A stretch of 64,000 bases of DNA from Bryobacterales bacterium. GTDB taxonomy: Bacteria > Acidobacteriota > Terriglobia > Bryobacterales > Bryobacteraceae. The number at the start of each line of letters is the position of its first letter. Within the stretch, counting starts at the first letter, position 1. The stretch spans positions 1 through 64,000 of the forward strand of contig JADLCT010000083.1 in NCBI GenBank assembly GCA_020847045.1, in the 5' to 3' direction. The position numbers were made by a program, and so were the translations under genes. Shown here one piece after another: positions 18,501 to 27,437 of this stretch. The notes under the pieces were generated by a model. It worked only from the letters and a program-made list of their open reading frames with translations. It was not told where the DNA came from and searched no databases.

Positions 18501-18841
18501 TGCTGCTGGGCACGCTCGGGCTGGCTACCGTCCTTGTCCGCAACGTCCTGGAACGCCGCCGCGAATTCGCCCTCCTGGCCGCTGCCGGGTTTGCGCCGGC
18601 GCGCATCCGCTCGCTGGTCTGGCGTGAAAGCCTGCTTATGCTGGCCGCCGGTCAGTTGGCCGGACTCGCCGCCGCAGCGCTGGCCGTCGCTCCGGTGGCC
18701 GCCTCGCGCGGCTTTTCCGCCTCGCTGCTCTCGCTGGCCGCCATGATGGCCGCCATCTTCCTCACCGGCGCTCTCGCCTGCCGCCTGGCCGCCTCCTATG
18801 TGGGCCGTCTGCCGCTGAACGAAGCCCTGCGGGCCGAGTAG
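15575..18841 (+). CDS. Large FtsX/MacB-type ABC transporter permease
   Basis: A 1088-residue inner-membrane protein directly after its ATPase gene. The first helix ([24 protein letters not shown]) is followed by a large periplasmic MacB-PCD-like region. A central membrane bundle starts near [39 protein letters not shown], which is the FtsX signature, and a second membrane bundle at the C-terminus contains the matching copy ([31 protein letters not shown]). Two FtsX modules in one chain let a single protein supply both halves. This is much larger than LolC/E or MacB (about 400-650 residues) and resembles the long 'ABC transporter permease' proteins of Acidobacteria. Cargo unknown. Confidence 0.88.
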   Translation: [1088 protein letters not shown]

Positions 18842-18872
18842 CCCGTCCTCGCGTCCGGCACCCGTTCCGGTC

Positions 18873-18878
18873 CACAAT
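18873..18878 (+). promoter_or_regulatory. Weak -10-like box before the S55-like gene
   Basis: CACAAT lies 7 bases before the GTG start at 18886 with no Shine-Dalgarno sequence between. The position fits a leaderless message, although the first base is not T. Confidence 0.25.
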
Positions 18879-18885
18879 AGCTTCA

Positions 18886-20643
18886 GTGCAGCGTCTTCTC
18901 CTGCTTGTCTTCGCCCTGGCCTGGGCCGCCGCCCCGCAAACCCGCATTATGCCGCTTTCCGAGGTCCGCGCCGGGATGAAAGGCTCCGGCCGCACCGTCT
19001 TCACAGGGGACCGCATCGAGGACTTCTCCGTCGAAATCCTGGGCGTTCTTGAAAATGCCGGTCCCAAACAGTCGATCATCCTGGCCCGCCTGTCCGGTGG
19101 CCCCGTTGACCGGACCGGCGTGATGCAGGGTATGAGCGGCAGTCCCGTGTATGTGCAAGGCCGGCTCATCGGCGCAGTCGCCTCGGCCTTCCCCTTCGCC
19201 AAGGAGCCGGTCGCCGGCATTCAGCCGATCGAACAGATGCTCGCCATCCCGAACGCGAGCGCTTCGGCGCCCGCCCGCGCCGTGATCCATCCGGGCGCGC
19301 CGTTTGAACCCGCCGCGCTGCTTCCGTCGCCCGCCCGCGCCGAACTCCGTTTTGGGGACACGCGGCTGGTGGAGCTCTCCTCGCCCCTGTCGCTCGCCGG
19401 ATTTTCGCAAACCAGCATCGACCAGTTCGCCCCCCAGTTCCGCTCGCTTGGCTGGGAGCCGCGCCAGGGCTCATCCTCGGCCAACGCCACGGGTCCGCTC
19501 GGAGACCCCGCGCGCATCCGTCCCGGCTCCATGATCTCCGTCCAACTCATGCGCGGCGACCTCACCATGGGCGCCGACGGCACCGTCACGCACGTGGACG
19601 GCGGGCGCATTTACGCCTTCGGCCACCGCTTCCTCGCTTCCGGCGCCACGGAGCTTCCCTTCGCCCGTTCCGAAGTGCTCACATTGCTGCCGAACCTCTC
19701 CACCTCGTTCAAGCTCACCTCCGCCCGCGAGCCAATGGGCGTCATCACGCGCGACGCCTCCACGGGAGTCACCGGCATGCTGGGCCGCGCCGCCCGCATG
19801 GTTCCCCTCACGGCGGCTGTCGAGGGGCCGGGCGGACGCCATGAGTACAGGATCGAGATCGCCCGCGACCCTCTCCTCACGCCCTTTCTCACGCAGGTCG
19901 CCACGTTTTCTCTGCTCGATGCCACCGAGCGCCTCTCCGGCGCGGCCACCATCGCCATCAACGCTCAAATCGACTTCGAAGGGTCTGTGCTCCCGCTGAA
20001 AATCGACAACATCTATACCGCCGATACCGCTGCTCCGCTGCTCGCCTCGCTCGCCACGGCCCTGCCGCTCACCTACGCCATGCAGTCGGGATCCGGCGAA
20101 CTCACGCCGCGCTCCATCCGTCTCGCCATGAGCACGGCGGAGCGCAAGCAGCAATGGACCGTCACCGCCGTCCACGCCGCACCGCTCAAGGTGAAACCAG
20201 GCGCGAGCCTGCGCCTCACGGCCACACTGCGCGGCCCTTCCGGCGCCGAGGTGACGCGCGATTTTTCCTGGCGCGTGCCGGCCGGGGCGCCTGCCGGCGC
20301 CGCGCAGGTGCTTCTCAGCGACGCCACGACGGCCAATCTTTCGGAGTTCGCCGCCACCATCGGCCAGATTCAGTCCAGCCCCGCGGCCACCATCGAATAT
20401 CTCAACGCCATGCGGTCCAATCAGAACGCCTACCTCCGCGTCCTGTTCACCCGGCCCGGCTTTTCACTGAATGGCCGGCCACTGGCCACGCCTCCGGCCT
20501 CCCTGACTCTCCTGCTCAAGGACTGGCAAAGCTCCATCGGGGCCGCGCCGCTGCTGCAATCCTCCGCGGCGGAGTTCTCCTTCTCACCCGGTCCGGGCGC
20601 CGTCTCCGGCTTCAAATCCATCAATTTCGAGATCGAACCCTAA
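18886..20643 (+). CDS. Exported SpoIVB-type (S55) peptidase-domain protein
   Basis: A 585-residue protein starting at GTG 18886 with a signal peptide (MQRLLLLVFALAWAAAPQ). Residues about 20-120 match the S55/SpoIVB peptidase fold: MPLSEVRAGMKGSGRTVF and the serine segment GMSGSPVYVQGRLIGAVASA (Ser84/Ser86). A later IYAFGHRFLASGATELPF segment is also typical of the acidobacterial group. In Bacillus SpoIVB this fold is a signalling serine protease; in Acidobacteria the proteins are much longer, have no sporulation role, and activity is unproven. The stop overlaps the next ATG (TAATG), so the two genes are coupled. Confidence 0.8.
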   Translation: MQRLLLLVFALAWAAAPQTRIMPLSEVRAGMKGSGRTVFTGDRIEDFSVEILGVLENAGPKQSIILARLSGGPVDRTGVMQGMSGSPVYVQGRLIGAVASAFPFAKEPVAGIQPIEQMLAIPNASASAPARAVIHPGAPFEPAALLPSPARAELRFGDTRLVELSSPLSLAGFSQTSIDQFAPQFRSLGWEPRQGSSSANATGPLGDPARIRPGSMISVQLMRGDLTMGADGTVTHVDGGRIYAFGHRFLASGATELPFARSEVLTLLPNLSTSFKLTSAREPMGVITRDASTGVTGMLGRAARMVPLTAAVEGPGGRHEYRIEIARDPLLTPFLTQVATFSLLDATERLSGAATIAINAQIDFEGSVLPLKIDNIYTADTAAPLLASLATALPLTYAMQSGSGELTPRSIRLAMSTAERKQQWTVTAVHAAPLKVKPGASLRLTATLRGPSGAEVTRDFSWRVPAGAPAGAAQVLLSDATTANLSEFAATIGQIQSSPAATIEYLNAMRSNQNAYLRVLFTRPGFSLNGRPLATPPASLTLLLKDWQSSIGAAPLLQSSAAEFSFSPGPGAVSGFKSINFEIEP

Positions 20644-22889
20644 TGCGCACCAGCCTCATTCCTGGCTTCCTCGCCGCCGCTTTGCCCCTGCTCGCCGCCA
20701 CGCCGCAAGCCTGGGAGCTCTCCTCCTATGAGGACTTCCTGAAGGGAACGCCATCCGGGCTCTCAATTGGCCGCCAGGGCCGTCTCACACTGGCGCCCAA
20801 ACCCTCCGAAGTCTTCGCCTCCTCCCAGGGAGCCATCTGGGCCATGACGCGGTCGCCGGACGGCTCGCTGTACCTCGCCACCGGCCACGCGGGCAAGCTG
20901 TTCCGCATCCCTCCCACCGGCTCCGGCCAACTGGTGTTTACCGCTCCGGAGCCGGAGATCTTCGCCCTCGCCGCTGGCGCGAATGGCGTTCTCTACGCCG
21001 CCACCTCGCCCAACGGCAAGATCTACCGCATTGAGAACGGACGCGCCATAGAGTACTTCCGCCCCTGGACGCGCTACATCTGGTCGCTGGCCATCACGGC
21101 CGACGGCGTGCTTTACGCCGGAACGGGCGATCAGGGCCGCATCTACCGCATCACCGGTCCCGGCCAGGGCGAACTCTACTTCGACACCGAGCAACTGCAC
21201 GTCACCGCGCTGGCCCTGGATGCCAAGGGCCGCCTTCTGGCCGGCACAGAGCCCAACGGCGTCCTTTACCGCGTGGACGCCAAGGACACGGCCTTCGCCC
21301 TGTACGATTCCGCGCTGCCGGAGATCCGGTCCATTCTCGCCGCGCCCGACGGCTCGGTTTATGTGGCGGCGCTTGGGGGTTCGCTCGTCCGGCAGCAAGT
21401 GGCCGCAACGGCAGCCTCCTCCGGCGAGGCCACGGCGCCCCCCGCCGCTCCCAACGTGTCGGTTACCGTCACCGAGGAGGGTGTTCAGCACGGACAGCCG
21501 CCCACGCCGAAAGCGCCTGCCCCCCAAACCGCCCAACAGCCACAGCCGGCCACCGGGGCGCCGCCCATTACGGAATACCCTGGCGTCGAGCGCGCGGCCC
21601 TCTACCGCATCACCACGGATAATGCGGTAGAAACCCTTTGGTCCTCCACCGAGGAAAACCTCTACGACGTGGCCCTGAACGGCAACCGTCTCATCCTGGC
21701 CACCGACCGCAACGCCCGCATCTACGAGCTCTCGCCGCGGGACCGCAAATCGCGTCTACTCTCGGAATCCCGCGACGGAGAGACGCTCCGCCTGCTGGCC
21801 GACGGCGCGGGTTTCCTCGCCGCCACCTCGCCTTCGGCCCGTCTCCTCCGCTACGCCGCCCCGGCTTCGGAAGGCGAATTCGAATCTCCGGTGCACGACG
21901 CCACCACCGTCGCCCGCTGGGGCCGTCTCTCCTGGCGCAGCGAATCCTGCGCTAACTGCGCCGTCGTCCTCCACGTGCGCACCGGCAACTCGCCCACGCC
22001 TGACCGCACATGGTCGCCCTGGAGCGCACCTCTGACGGCGGCCGCCGGCTCCTCCATTCCCAGTCCCAACGCCCGCTATGTCCAATGGAAGGCGGCGCTC
22101 ACCGGGGCCGCGGGCCGCTCGCCCGTGCTCGACTCGGTGCGCCTGGCCTACCTGCCGCAGAATCAGCCGCCCACGCTCACCGCGCTCACCGTCAGCGCCC
22201 TGGCATCGCCTCAGGCTACGCCCGCCGCCAAGCCCACCGCCGCCTCACAGCCGGCCTACAGCATCACGGTCACCGACTCCGGCGACGCCGGTCCCTCCTC
22301 GGCCTCGGGCACCCCCACGCAGCCCGTCACACGAGCTACCAGCGAACAGCTTCAGATTGCCTGGTCCGGCGACGATCCCGACTCCGACCGGCTCAGTTAT
22401 AAAGTCGAGTTCCGCGCTGAAGGCCAGTCCGCCTGGACCTTCCTCAAAGGCAACCTAACCGAGACCACCTACTCGGTCGATGCCGAATCCTTCGCCGACG
22501 GACGCTACCAGTTCCGGGTGACCGCCTCGGACGCCGCCTCGAACTCCGCGGCCGCGTCCCGCGAAATCGACCTCGAAAGCGCGCCGGTTCTGATCGACCG
22601 CACGCCGCCCACCGTCACCCTGGGCACGCCCAAACGCACAGGGTCCGCTACGCATACCTTCGATATTCCCATCCAGGCCACCGACGCCGCCTCGCCGCTC
22701 ACGCGCGTGGAATACTCGCTCAACGCCGGCCCCTGGCGCGCGCTCGATCCCGACGACGGCGTTCTCGATTCGCCATCCGAGCGCCTTTCCCTGCGCCTGT
22801 CCAACCTCGCGGCCGGCGAATACCTGCTGGTGGTCCGCGTCTACGACTCCGGCAACAATCCCGGCCTCGCCCGAGCGCTGCTCAAATAG
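20643..22889 (+). CDS. Exported beta-propeller-like protein with C-terminal Fn3-type domains
   Basis: A 748-residue protein with a signal peptide (MRTSLIPGFLAAALPLLAA). The first half has recurring blade-like units of the WD40/NHL/YncE kind (DGSLYLATGHAGKLFRIPPT, NGVLYAATSPNGKIYRIENG, DGVLYAGTGDQGRIYRITGP, KGRLLAGTEPNGVLYRVDAK). A Pro/Ala/Gln-rich linker follows, then a region with Fn3/Ig-like features (RLSYKVEFRAEGQSAWTFL, ADGRYQFRVTASD). It is translationally coupled to the S55-like gene, so the two probably act together outside the cytoplasm, with the propeller as binding partner or substrate platform. No catalytic motif seen. Confidence 0.75.
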   Translation: MRTSLIPGFLAAALPLLAATPQAWELSSYEDFLKGTPSGLSIGRQGRLTLAPKPSEVFASSQGAIWAMTRSPDGSLYLATGHAGKLFRIPPTGSGQLVFTAPEPEIFALAAGANGVLYAATSPNGKIYRIENGRAIEYFRPWTRYIWSLAITADGVLYAGTGDQGRIYRITGPGQGELYFDTEQLHVTALALDAKGRLLAGTEPNGVLYRVDAKDTAFALYDSALPEIRSILAAPDGSVYVAALGGSLVRQQVAATAASSGEATAPPAAPNVSVTVTEEGVQHGQPPTPKAPAPQTAQQPQPATGAPPITEYPGVERAALYRITTDNAVETLWSSTEENLYDVALNGNRLILATDRNARIYELSPRDRKSRLLSESRDGETLRLLADGAGFLAATSPSARLLRYAAPASEGEFESPVHDATTVARWGRLSWRSESCANCAVVLHVRTGNSPTPDRTWSPWSAPLTAAAGSSIPSPNARYVQWKAALTGAAGRSPVLDSVRLAYLPQNQPPTLTALTVSALASPQATPAAKPTAASQPAYSITVTDSGDAGPSSASGTPTQPVTRATSEQLQIAWSGDDPDSDRLSYKVEFRAEGQSAWTFLKGNLTETTYSVDAESFADGRYQFRVTASDAASNSAAASREIDLESAPVLIDRTPPTVTLGTPKRTGSATHTFDIPIQATDAASPLTRVEYSLNAGPWRALDPDDGVLDSPSERLSLRLSNLAAGEYLLVVRVYDSGNNPGLARALLK

Positions 22890-23024
22890 CGCCAGACCGC
22901 CCGCATCCGCTTGCAGGGATTCGCACACGCGGCCCTTTACAATCCCTTTGCACCACCTTTACCCCTGCGTCATTCCCTCTTTACACCCCTCGCTCACAAT
23001 GAAAGCCGGGAAGGAATGAACCAG

Positions 23025-24473
23025 ATGAACACAAAGATCGAGGAAACGACGCGGATTCAGCCGGACTCCTTGTTGTTCACGCCAGCCGCCCCGGTGCGGC
23101 AGGAGACCCGCCCGCTCGCAGCGCGCCACCTCATGCTCGCCGCCGCTCTGGCCGGCGCAGCCGCGCTCTCCTACGCCGCCTGGCGCCACTATTCCACGCC
23201 CGTCATGCCCACGCACGCCACCGCCACGGTGCACCGCGCCAGCATCACTCGCGGCATCTCGGCCACCGGACATGTGCAGGCCGTGATCACGGTGCAGGTC
23301 GGCTCCCAGGTATCGGGCACGATTTCGGAGCTTCACGCCGACTTCAACGACCGGGTCGCCAAGGGCCAGGTGATCGCCCGCCTCGATCCGTCGCAACTCC
23401 AGGCCCAGCTTACGCAGACGCAGGCCAGCTACGCCGCCACGCTCGCCCTGGTTCAGTCGGCCCTCAACGGAGTTCAGGGAGCGGAGGCAGCCGCCGGGTC
23501 CGCCCAGGCCAACGTGGACCGCGCCGCCTCGGTGACCGCCGACGCCCAGCGCACGTTCAACCTGAACACAAACCTGGTGAAAGAAGGCGTGCTGGCCAAG
23601 CGCGATCTGGATTCCTCTCGCGCCGCCCTGCTCCAGGCGCAGGCGCAGCAGCAGCAGGCTACCGCACAGTGGACGCAGGCGAAGGCCCAGGCCCTGGCCG
23701 CGCGTTCGCAACTGGAACAGGCGCGCGCGCAGTCCCAGCAATCCAAAGCCGCCGTGGAAGTCGCCCAGGTCAACCTGGACCGCTCCGTCATCCGCGCGCC
23801 CATTGACGGCGTCGTGGTCGCGCGCAACGTGGACATCGGCCAAACCGTGGCGGCCAGCCTGCAGGCGCCCACGCTGTTTCTGATCGCCAACGACCTGACC
23901 AGAATGCAGGTGCTGGCCGACATCGACGAGGCCGACATCGGCCAGTTGCGGGACAACGCCGAGGTGAACTTCACTGTGGACGCTTTCCCGCGCGACACCT
24001 TCCACGGCCGCATCTCACAGATCCGGCTCTCGCCGCAAACCGTGCAGAACGTCGTCACCTACACCGCCGTGATCGACGTCGCCAACCAGGATCTGAAGCT
24101 GAAACCCGGCATGACGGCCAACATCTCGGCCATTGTTGCCCAGAAGAAAAATGTCCTCACGGTGCCCAATGCGGCGTTCCGCTTCCAGCCGCCCACGAAT
24201 CCGGCCACACCCACCACGGCCTCGGCCGCCGCGCCGGCAAGCGCTCGCGCGCACCGCACGGCCACCGTGTGGGTGGTTGAGAACCAGCAGTTGAAACCCG
24301 TCCAGGTCCAAACCGGCATGACCGACGGCATTGTCACCGAGATCGCCGCCGGACCGCTCGCCGAAGGCGCGCAGATCGCCATCCCCGCCCAGCCCGCCAA
24401 CTCGCGCGCGGCGCAATCCGTCCGTTCGCCGTTCAGCCCATCGGGCCCCGGCATGAGAGGAGGCCGCCGATGA
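23025..24473 (+). CDS. macA: MacA-type periplasmic adaptor of an ABC exporter
   Basis: A protein of about 482 residues. ATG 23025 is preferred over ATG 23016 because GGAAGGA ends at 23015, giving 9-base spacing. It has one N-terminal membrane helix (LMLAAALAGAAALSYAAW), a lipoyl/hairpin domain (AVITVQVGSQVSGTISELHAD, VIRAPIDGVVVARNVDIGQT), a long Ala/Gln-rich coiled-coil hairpin and a beta-barrel (DLTRMQVLADIDEADIGQL). MacA stimulates the MacB ATPase and contacts a TolC channel. The two MacB-like genes follow, each with a 4-base overlap. Pro/Ala/Thr-rich insertions near the C-terminus are unusual. Cargo could be macrolides, lipopeptides or siderophores; not decided by sequence. Confidence 0.88.
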   Translation: MNTKIEETTRIQPDSLLFTPAAPVRQETRPLAARHLMLAAALAGAAALSYAAWRHYSTPVMPTHATATVHRASITRGISATGHVQAVITVQVGSQVSGTISELHADFNDRVAKGQVIARLDPSQLQAQLTQTQASYAATLALVQSALNGVQGAEAAAGSAQANVDRAASVTADAQRTFNLNTNLVKEGVLAKRDLDSSRAALLQAQAQQQQATAQWTQAKAQALAARSQLEQARAQSQQSKAAVEVAQVNLDRSVIRAPIDGVVVARNVDIGQTVAASLQAPTLFLIANDLTRMQVLADIDEADIGQLRDNAEVNFTVDAFPRDTFHGRISQIRLSPQTVQNVVTYTAVIDVANQDLKLKPGMTANISAIVAQKKNVLTVPNAAFRFQPPTNPATPTTASAAAPASARAHRTATVWVVENQQLKPVQVQTGMTDGIVTEIAAGPLAEGAQIAIPAQPANSRAAQSVRSPFSPSGPGMRGGRR

Positions 24474-25231
24474 ACCGCCCGCCTATTATCCAGTTGGAGC
24501 ACATCCACAAGGTGTACGACACAGGATCGGTTCCCGTGCATGCCCTGCGCGACGTTTCCCTTACCGTCGAAGCCGGTGAGTTCGCCGCCATCATGGGCGC
24601 CTCGGGTTCAGGCAAGTCGAGTTTGATGAACATCCTCGGCTGCCTCGACCGCCCCACGTCGGGCCGGTATCTGCTCGACGGCGCCGACGTCTCGCACCTG
24701 TCCAAGGATGAGCGGGCTTCGGTGCGCAACTCGAAAATCGGCTTCGTCTTCCAGGGCTTCAACCTGCTTCGCCGCACCAGCGCCATGGAAAACGTCGAGC
24801 TGCCGCTGATCTACTCGAACGTGCACGCGCACGACCGCCACGTGCGCAGCCGGCGCGCCCTGGAACTGGTGGGCCTGGGCAACAAGCTCGACAGCCATCC
24901 CAACCAGCTCTCCGGCGGCCAGCAGCAGCGCGTCGCCATCGCCCGCGCGCTGGTTACCGGTCCAAGCCTGATCCTGGCCGATGAGCCTACAGGCAACCTC
25001 GACTCCCGGACGGCCGTCGAGATCATGGCTTTGTTTCAGCGCATGAACGCCGCCGGCATTACCATCGTGCTGGTCACGCATGAGCCCGACATCGCGCAGT
25101 ACTGCCGCCGCATGCTGGTGGTCAAGGACGGCCGCATCCTGCTGGATCAACCGGTGCGCAACCGCCGCGACGCCGCCGCCGAAATGGCCTCGGCGCCGCC
25201 ACAGGATGAATTCGAGGAGGTGCTGTCATGA
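24470..25231 (+). CDS. MacB-type ABC ATPase subunit
   Basis: A 253-residue ATPase overlapping the adaptor stop (ATGA). It contains Walker [34 protein letters not shown] (typical of LolD/MacB), signature [15 protein letters not shown], Walker [13 protein letters not shown] and a switch His in VTHEPD. Classical MacB fuses ATPase and permease; here the two parts are separate genes, as in many Acidobacteria and Gram-positive YknYZ-type systems. It powers the permease encoded next. Confidence 0.93.
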   Translation: MNRPPIIQLEHIHKVYDTGSVPVHALRDVSLTVEAGEFAAIMGASGSGKSSLMNILGCLDRPTSGRYLLDGADVSHLSKDERASVRNSKIGFVFQGFNLLRRTSAMENVELPLIYSNVHAHDRHVRSRRALELVGLGNKLDSHPNQLSGGQQQRVAIARALVTGPSLILADEPTGNLDSRTAVEIMALFQRMNAAGITIVLVTHEPDIAQYCRRMLVVKDGRILLDQPVRNRRDAAAEMASAPPQDEFEEVLS

Positions 25232-26442
25232 TGATCCCCATCTTCAAGATCGCCCTCCGCGCGCTGGCGCGGAACAAGGCCCGTTCGGCGCTCACCATGC
25301 TCGGCATCGTCATCGGCGTCGGCTCGGTAATCGCCATGGTCAGCCTGGGCCAGGGCGCGCAGCAACAGGTGCAGCAGCAGATCGCGGGCATGGGCGACAA
25401 CCTTCTGATCGTCATGTCCGGCAGCCGCACGTCGAGCGGCGTCCGCGGCGGCGCGGGCACGAACAACCGGCTCACGCCCGAGGATGCCGAGGCGATTCTG
25501 CGCGAGGTCCCCCAGGTGGCCTCCATCAGCCCCGGCGTCAGCTCCAACGTCACCACCGTCTTCGGAAACCAGAACTGGACCACCCGCGCCGAAGGCGTGG
25601 GCCTGGACTACCTGCAAATCCGCGGCCGCTCCATCGAAGCGGGCGAATTTTTCACCGAGTCCGACATCCGCTCGGCCGCGCGCGTCGCCGTCATCGGCCA
25701 AACCGTCGCCACCGAGTTGTTCGGCGCCGCCGATCCGGTGGGACAAACCATCCGCGTCCGCAACCTGCCCTTCCGCGTCGTGGGCACCATCACGGCCAAG
25801 GGGCAAAGCGGTATGGGTCAGGACCAGGACGACATCCTCTACCTGCCCTACACCACCGTGATGAAGAAGCTCCAGTCGACCATCTACATCTCGACCATTT
25901 TCGTTTCGGCCAGCGGCCGCGATTCCACCACGGCCGCCGAAGCCGGCATCACCACGCTGCTCCGCGCGCGCCACAACATCCGCGCGGGCCAGGATGACGA
26001 CTTCACGGTCCGCAACCTCACCGACGTCGCCGAGGCGGCCGAGGAGAGCAGCCGCGTCATGACCATGCTGCTGGGCGGCATTGCCGCCGTCTCGCTGCTG
26101 GTCGGCGGCATCGGCATCATGAACATCATGCTGGTCAGCGTCACCGAGCGCACGCGCGAAATCGGCATCCGCATGGCCGTCGGCGCCCGCACGTCACACG
26201 TCCAGCACCAGTTCCTCATCGAGTCGCTCGTGCTTGGACTTCTGGGCGGCATCGGCGGCATCCTGGCCGGCATCGCCACCAGCCTCGGCGTTTCCTATGC
26301 CTTCGGCTGGCCCCAGTCCATCTCGCCCCTGGCGGTGGCGGGCTCGGCGCTGTTCTCCATGGCCATCGGCATCTTCTTCGGCTACTACCCGGCCAAGAAA
26401 GCCGCCGCCCTGGACCCCATCGACGCCCTGCGCTTCGAGTAA
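25228..26442 (+). CDS. MacB-type ABC permease subunit (FtsX + MacB-PCD)
   Basis: A 404-residue membrane protein with a 4-base overlap with the ATPase gene. The N-terminal helix (ARSALTMLGIVIGVGSVIAMVSL) is followed by the periplasmic MacB-PCD domain (roughly 45-250) and three C-terminal FtsX helices starting near MLLGGIAAVSLLVGGIGIMNIMLVSVTERTREIGIRMAVGA, the classic family block. It is the last gene of the macA operon. Its stop lies just before the convergent stop of the sugar isomerase gene. Confidence 0.93.
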   Translation: MMIPIFKIALRALARNKARSALTMLGIVIGVGSVIAMVSLGQGAQQQVQQQIAGMGDNLLIVMSGSRTSSGVRGGAGTNNRLTPEDAEAILREVPQVASISPGVSSNVTTVFGNQNWTTRAEGVGLDYLQIRGRSIEAGEFFTESDIRSAARVAVIGQTVATELFGAADPVGQTIRVRNLPFRVVGTITAKGQSGMGQDQDDILYLPYTTVMKKLQSTIYISTIFVSASGRDSTTAAEAGITTLLRARHNIRAGQDDDFTVRNLTDVAEAAEESSRVMTMLLGGIAAVSLLVGGIGIMNIMLVSVTERTREIGIRMAVGARTSHVQHQFLIESLVLGLLGGIGGILAGIATSLGVSYAFGWPQSISPLAVAGSALFSMAIGIFFGYYPAKKAAALDPIDALRFE

Positions 26443-26446
26443 GCCG

Positions 26447-27346
26447 CTACGCGTACTTTTCCAAACAACGCTTGGCCGCCTGCACGCCCTCGAACTCGGT
26501 CAGCCGGCGGCCTTCATACTCGATGCCTACCCAGCCGTGATAACCCGCCGCGCCGACAATCTTCATCATGCGCGCCATGTCGATGGTGGTTTCATCGGCC
26601 TCCGGCGTGAAGTCGAAGCACTTCATGCTCACGCCCCTGGCATAGGGCATCAGCTTTTCCACGGCCACGTACTTGTCGGTCTCTTTGGGAAAGTTTCCGA
26701 AATCCGGCAGCGTCCCCAGGTTGGCCAACCCGGCTTTCTTCATCAGCCCCACCACCACATCGGGGTTCGAGGACACGCCGCCGTGGTTCTCAATGATCAC
26801 GCTGATGTTCCGCCCCTTGGCGTACTCGCACAGACGCGCGAAGCTCTCCACGCACCGCTTCAAGAACTCTTCGATCCCGGCGGGCGAGTCCGGCTGCTTC
26901 TGCCCGGGATACATATTCGTCCGGATCGCATGGCCGCCCAGCTCCGCCGTGATGTCCACCCACTTGCGATGATTGTCCGCGGCGCGCAGCCTCTCGCTCC
27001 GGTCCACTGCGCCCATGTAGCCTTCGTTGTCGCACATGATCAGGACGCACCTGGTTCCGGTGTCCCGCATGTTGTTCTTCAGGCGCGTAACGTAGCCTTC
27101 CGTCGGCGCCTCCCACAACGCATTCACAAATTCCAGCCCCTCGATGCCGAACTGCTCGCGCGCGATGCGGGGGAAATCCAGGTTCGTCACCATCCGGCTC
27201 TGGATCGCCTTGTGGATGGACCACTGGGCCAGAGAGATCTTGAACTTCTTGGCCTGCGCCGCCGCCCGCGCCGCCGTCACCAACGCTACGCCCGAAGCCA
27301 GAACGGGCGCGCTCACCGCGCCCTGTAGAAATTGCCGCCGTCTCAT
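26447..27346 (-). CDS. Tat-exported sugar isomerase/epimerase-like TIM barrel protein
   Basis: A 299-residue protein. The N-terminus MRRRQFLQGAVSAPVLASGVALV followed by AAAQ is a Tat signal with paired Arg in RRRQFLQ. The remainder fits the AP-endonuclease-2/xylose-isomerase-like TIM barrel of sugar phosphate isomerases (ISLAQWSIHKAIQ, EGLEFVN, NISVIIENHGGVSSNP, GYHGWVGIEYEG), with acidic and His residues that would bind a divalent metal. It is probably periplasmic, like the many Tat-exported members in Bacteroidetes, Planctomycetes and Acidobacteria, some of which act in 3-keto-glycoside turnover. It is divergent from the BMC cluster. Exact substrate unknown. Confidence 0.8.
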   Translation of the reverse strand: MRRRQFLQGAVSAPVLASGVALVTAARAAAQAKKFKISLAQWSIHKAIQSRMVTNLDFPRIAREQFGIEGLEFVNALWEAPTEGYVTRLKNNMRDTGTRCVLIMCDNEGYMGAVDRSERLRAADNHRKWVDITAELGGHAIRTNMYPGQKQPDSPAGIEEFLKRCVESFARLCEYAKGRNISVIIENHGGVSSNPDVVVGLMKKAGLANLGTLPDFGNFPKETDKYVAVEKLMPYARGVSMKCFDFTPEADETTIDMARMMKIVGAAGYHGWVGIEYEGRRLTEFEGVQAAKRCLEKYA

Positions 27347-27353
27347 GCGCTCT

Positions 27354-27359
27354 ATCCTA
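27354..27359 (-). promoter_or_regulatory. -10 box for leaderless isomerase transcript
   Basis: Read on the minus strand, TAGGAT lies about 7 bases before the ATG at 27346 with no Shine-Dalgarno sequence, which fits transcription starting at or next to the start codon. Confidence 0.35.
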
Positions 27360-27418
27360 CCCCGCCGCGCGCCGCCGTGACAGGCGCCTGGCGCGCCAAC
27401 CATCCGGAGCGCCGGTGC

Positions 27419-27424
27419 TACAAT
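27419..27424 (+). promoter_or_regulatory. -10 box (TACAAT) of the BMC/aldolase cluster
   Basis: TACAAT lies 13 bases before the ATG at 27438, implying a leader of about 6-7 nucleotides. It is the only strong -10 candidate in the 91-base divergent gap. Confidence 0.4.
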
Positions 27425-27437
27425 CAGTCTTCGCGCG

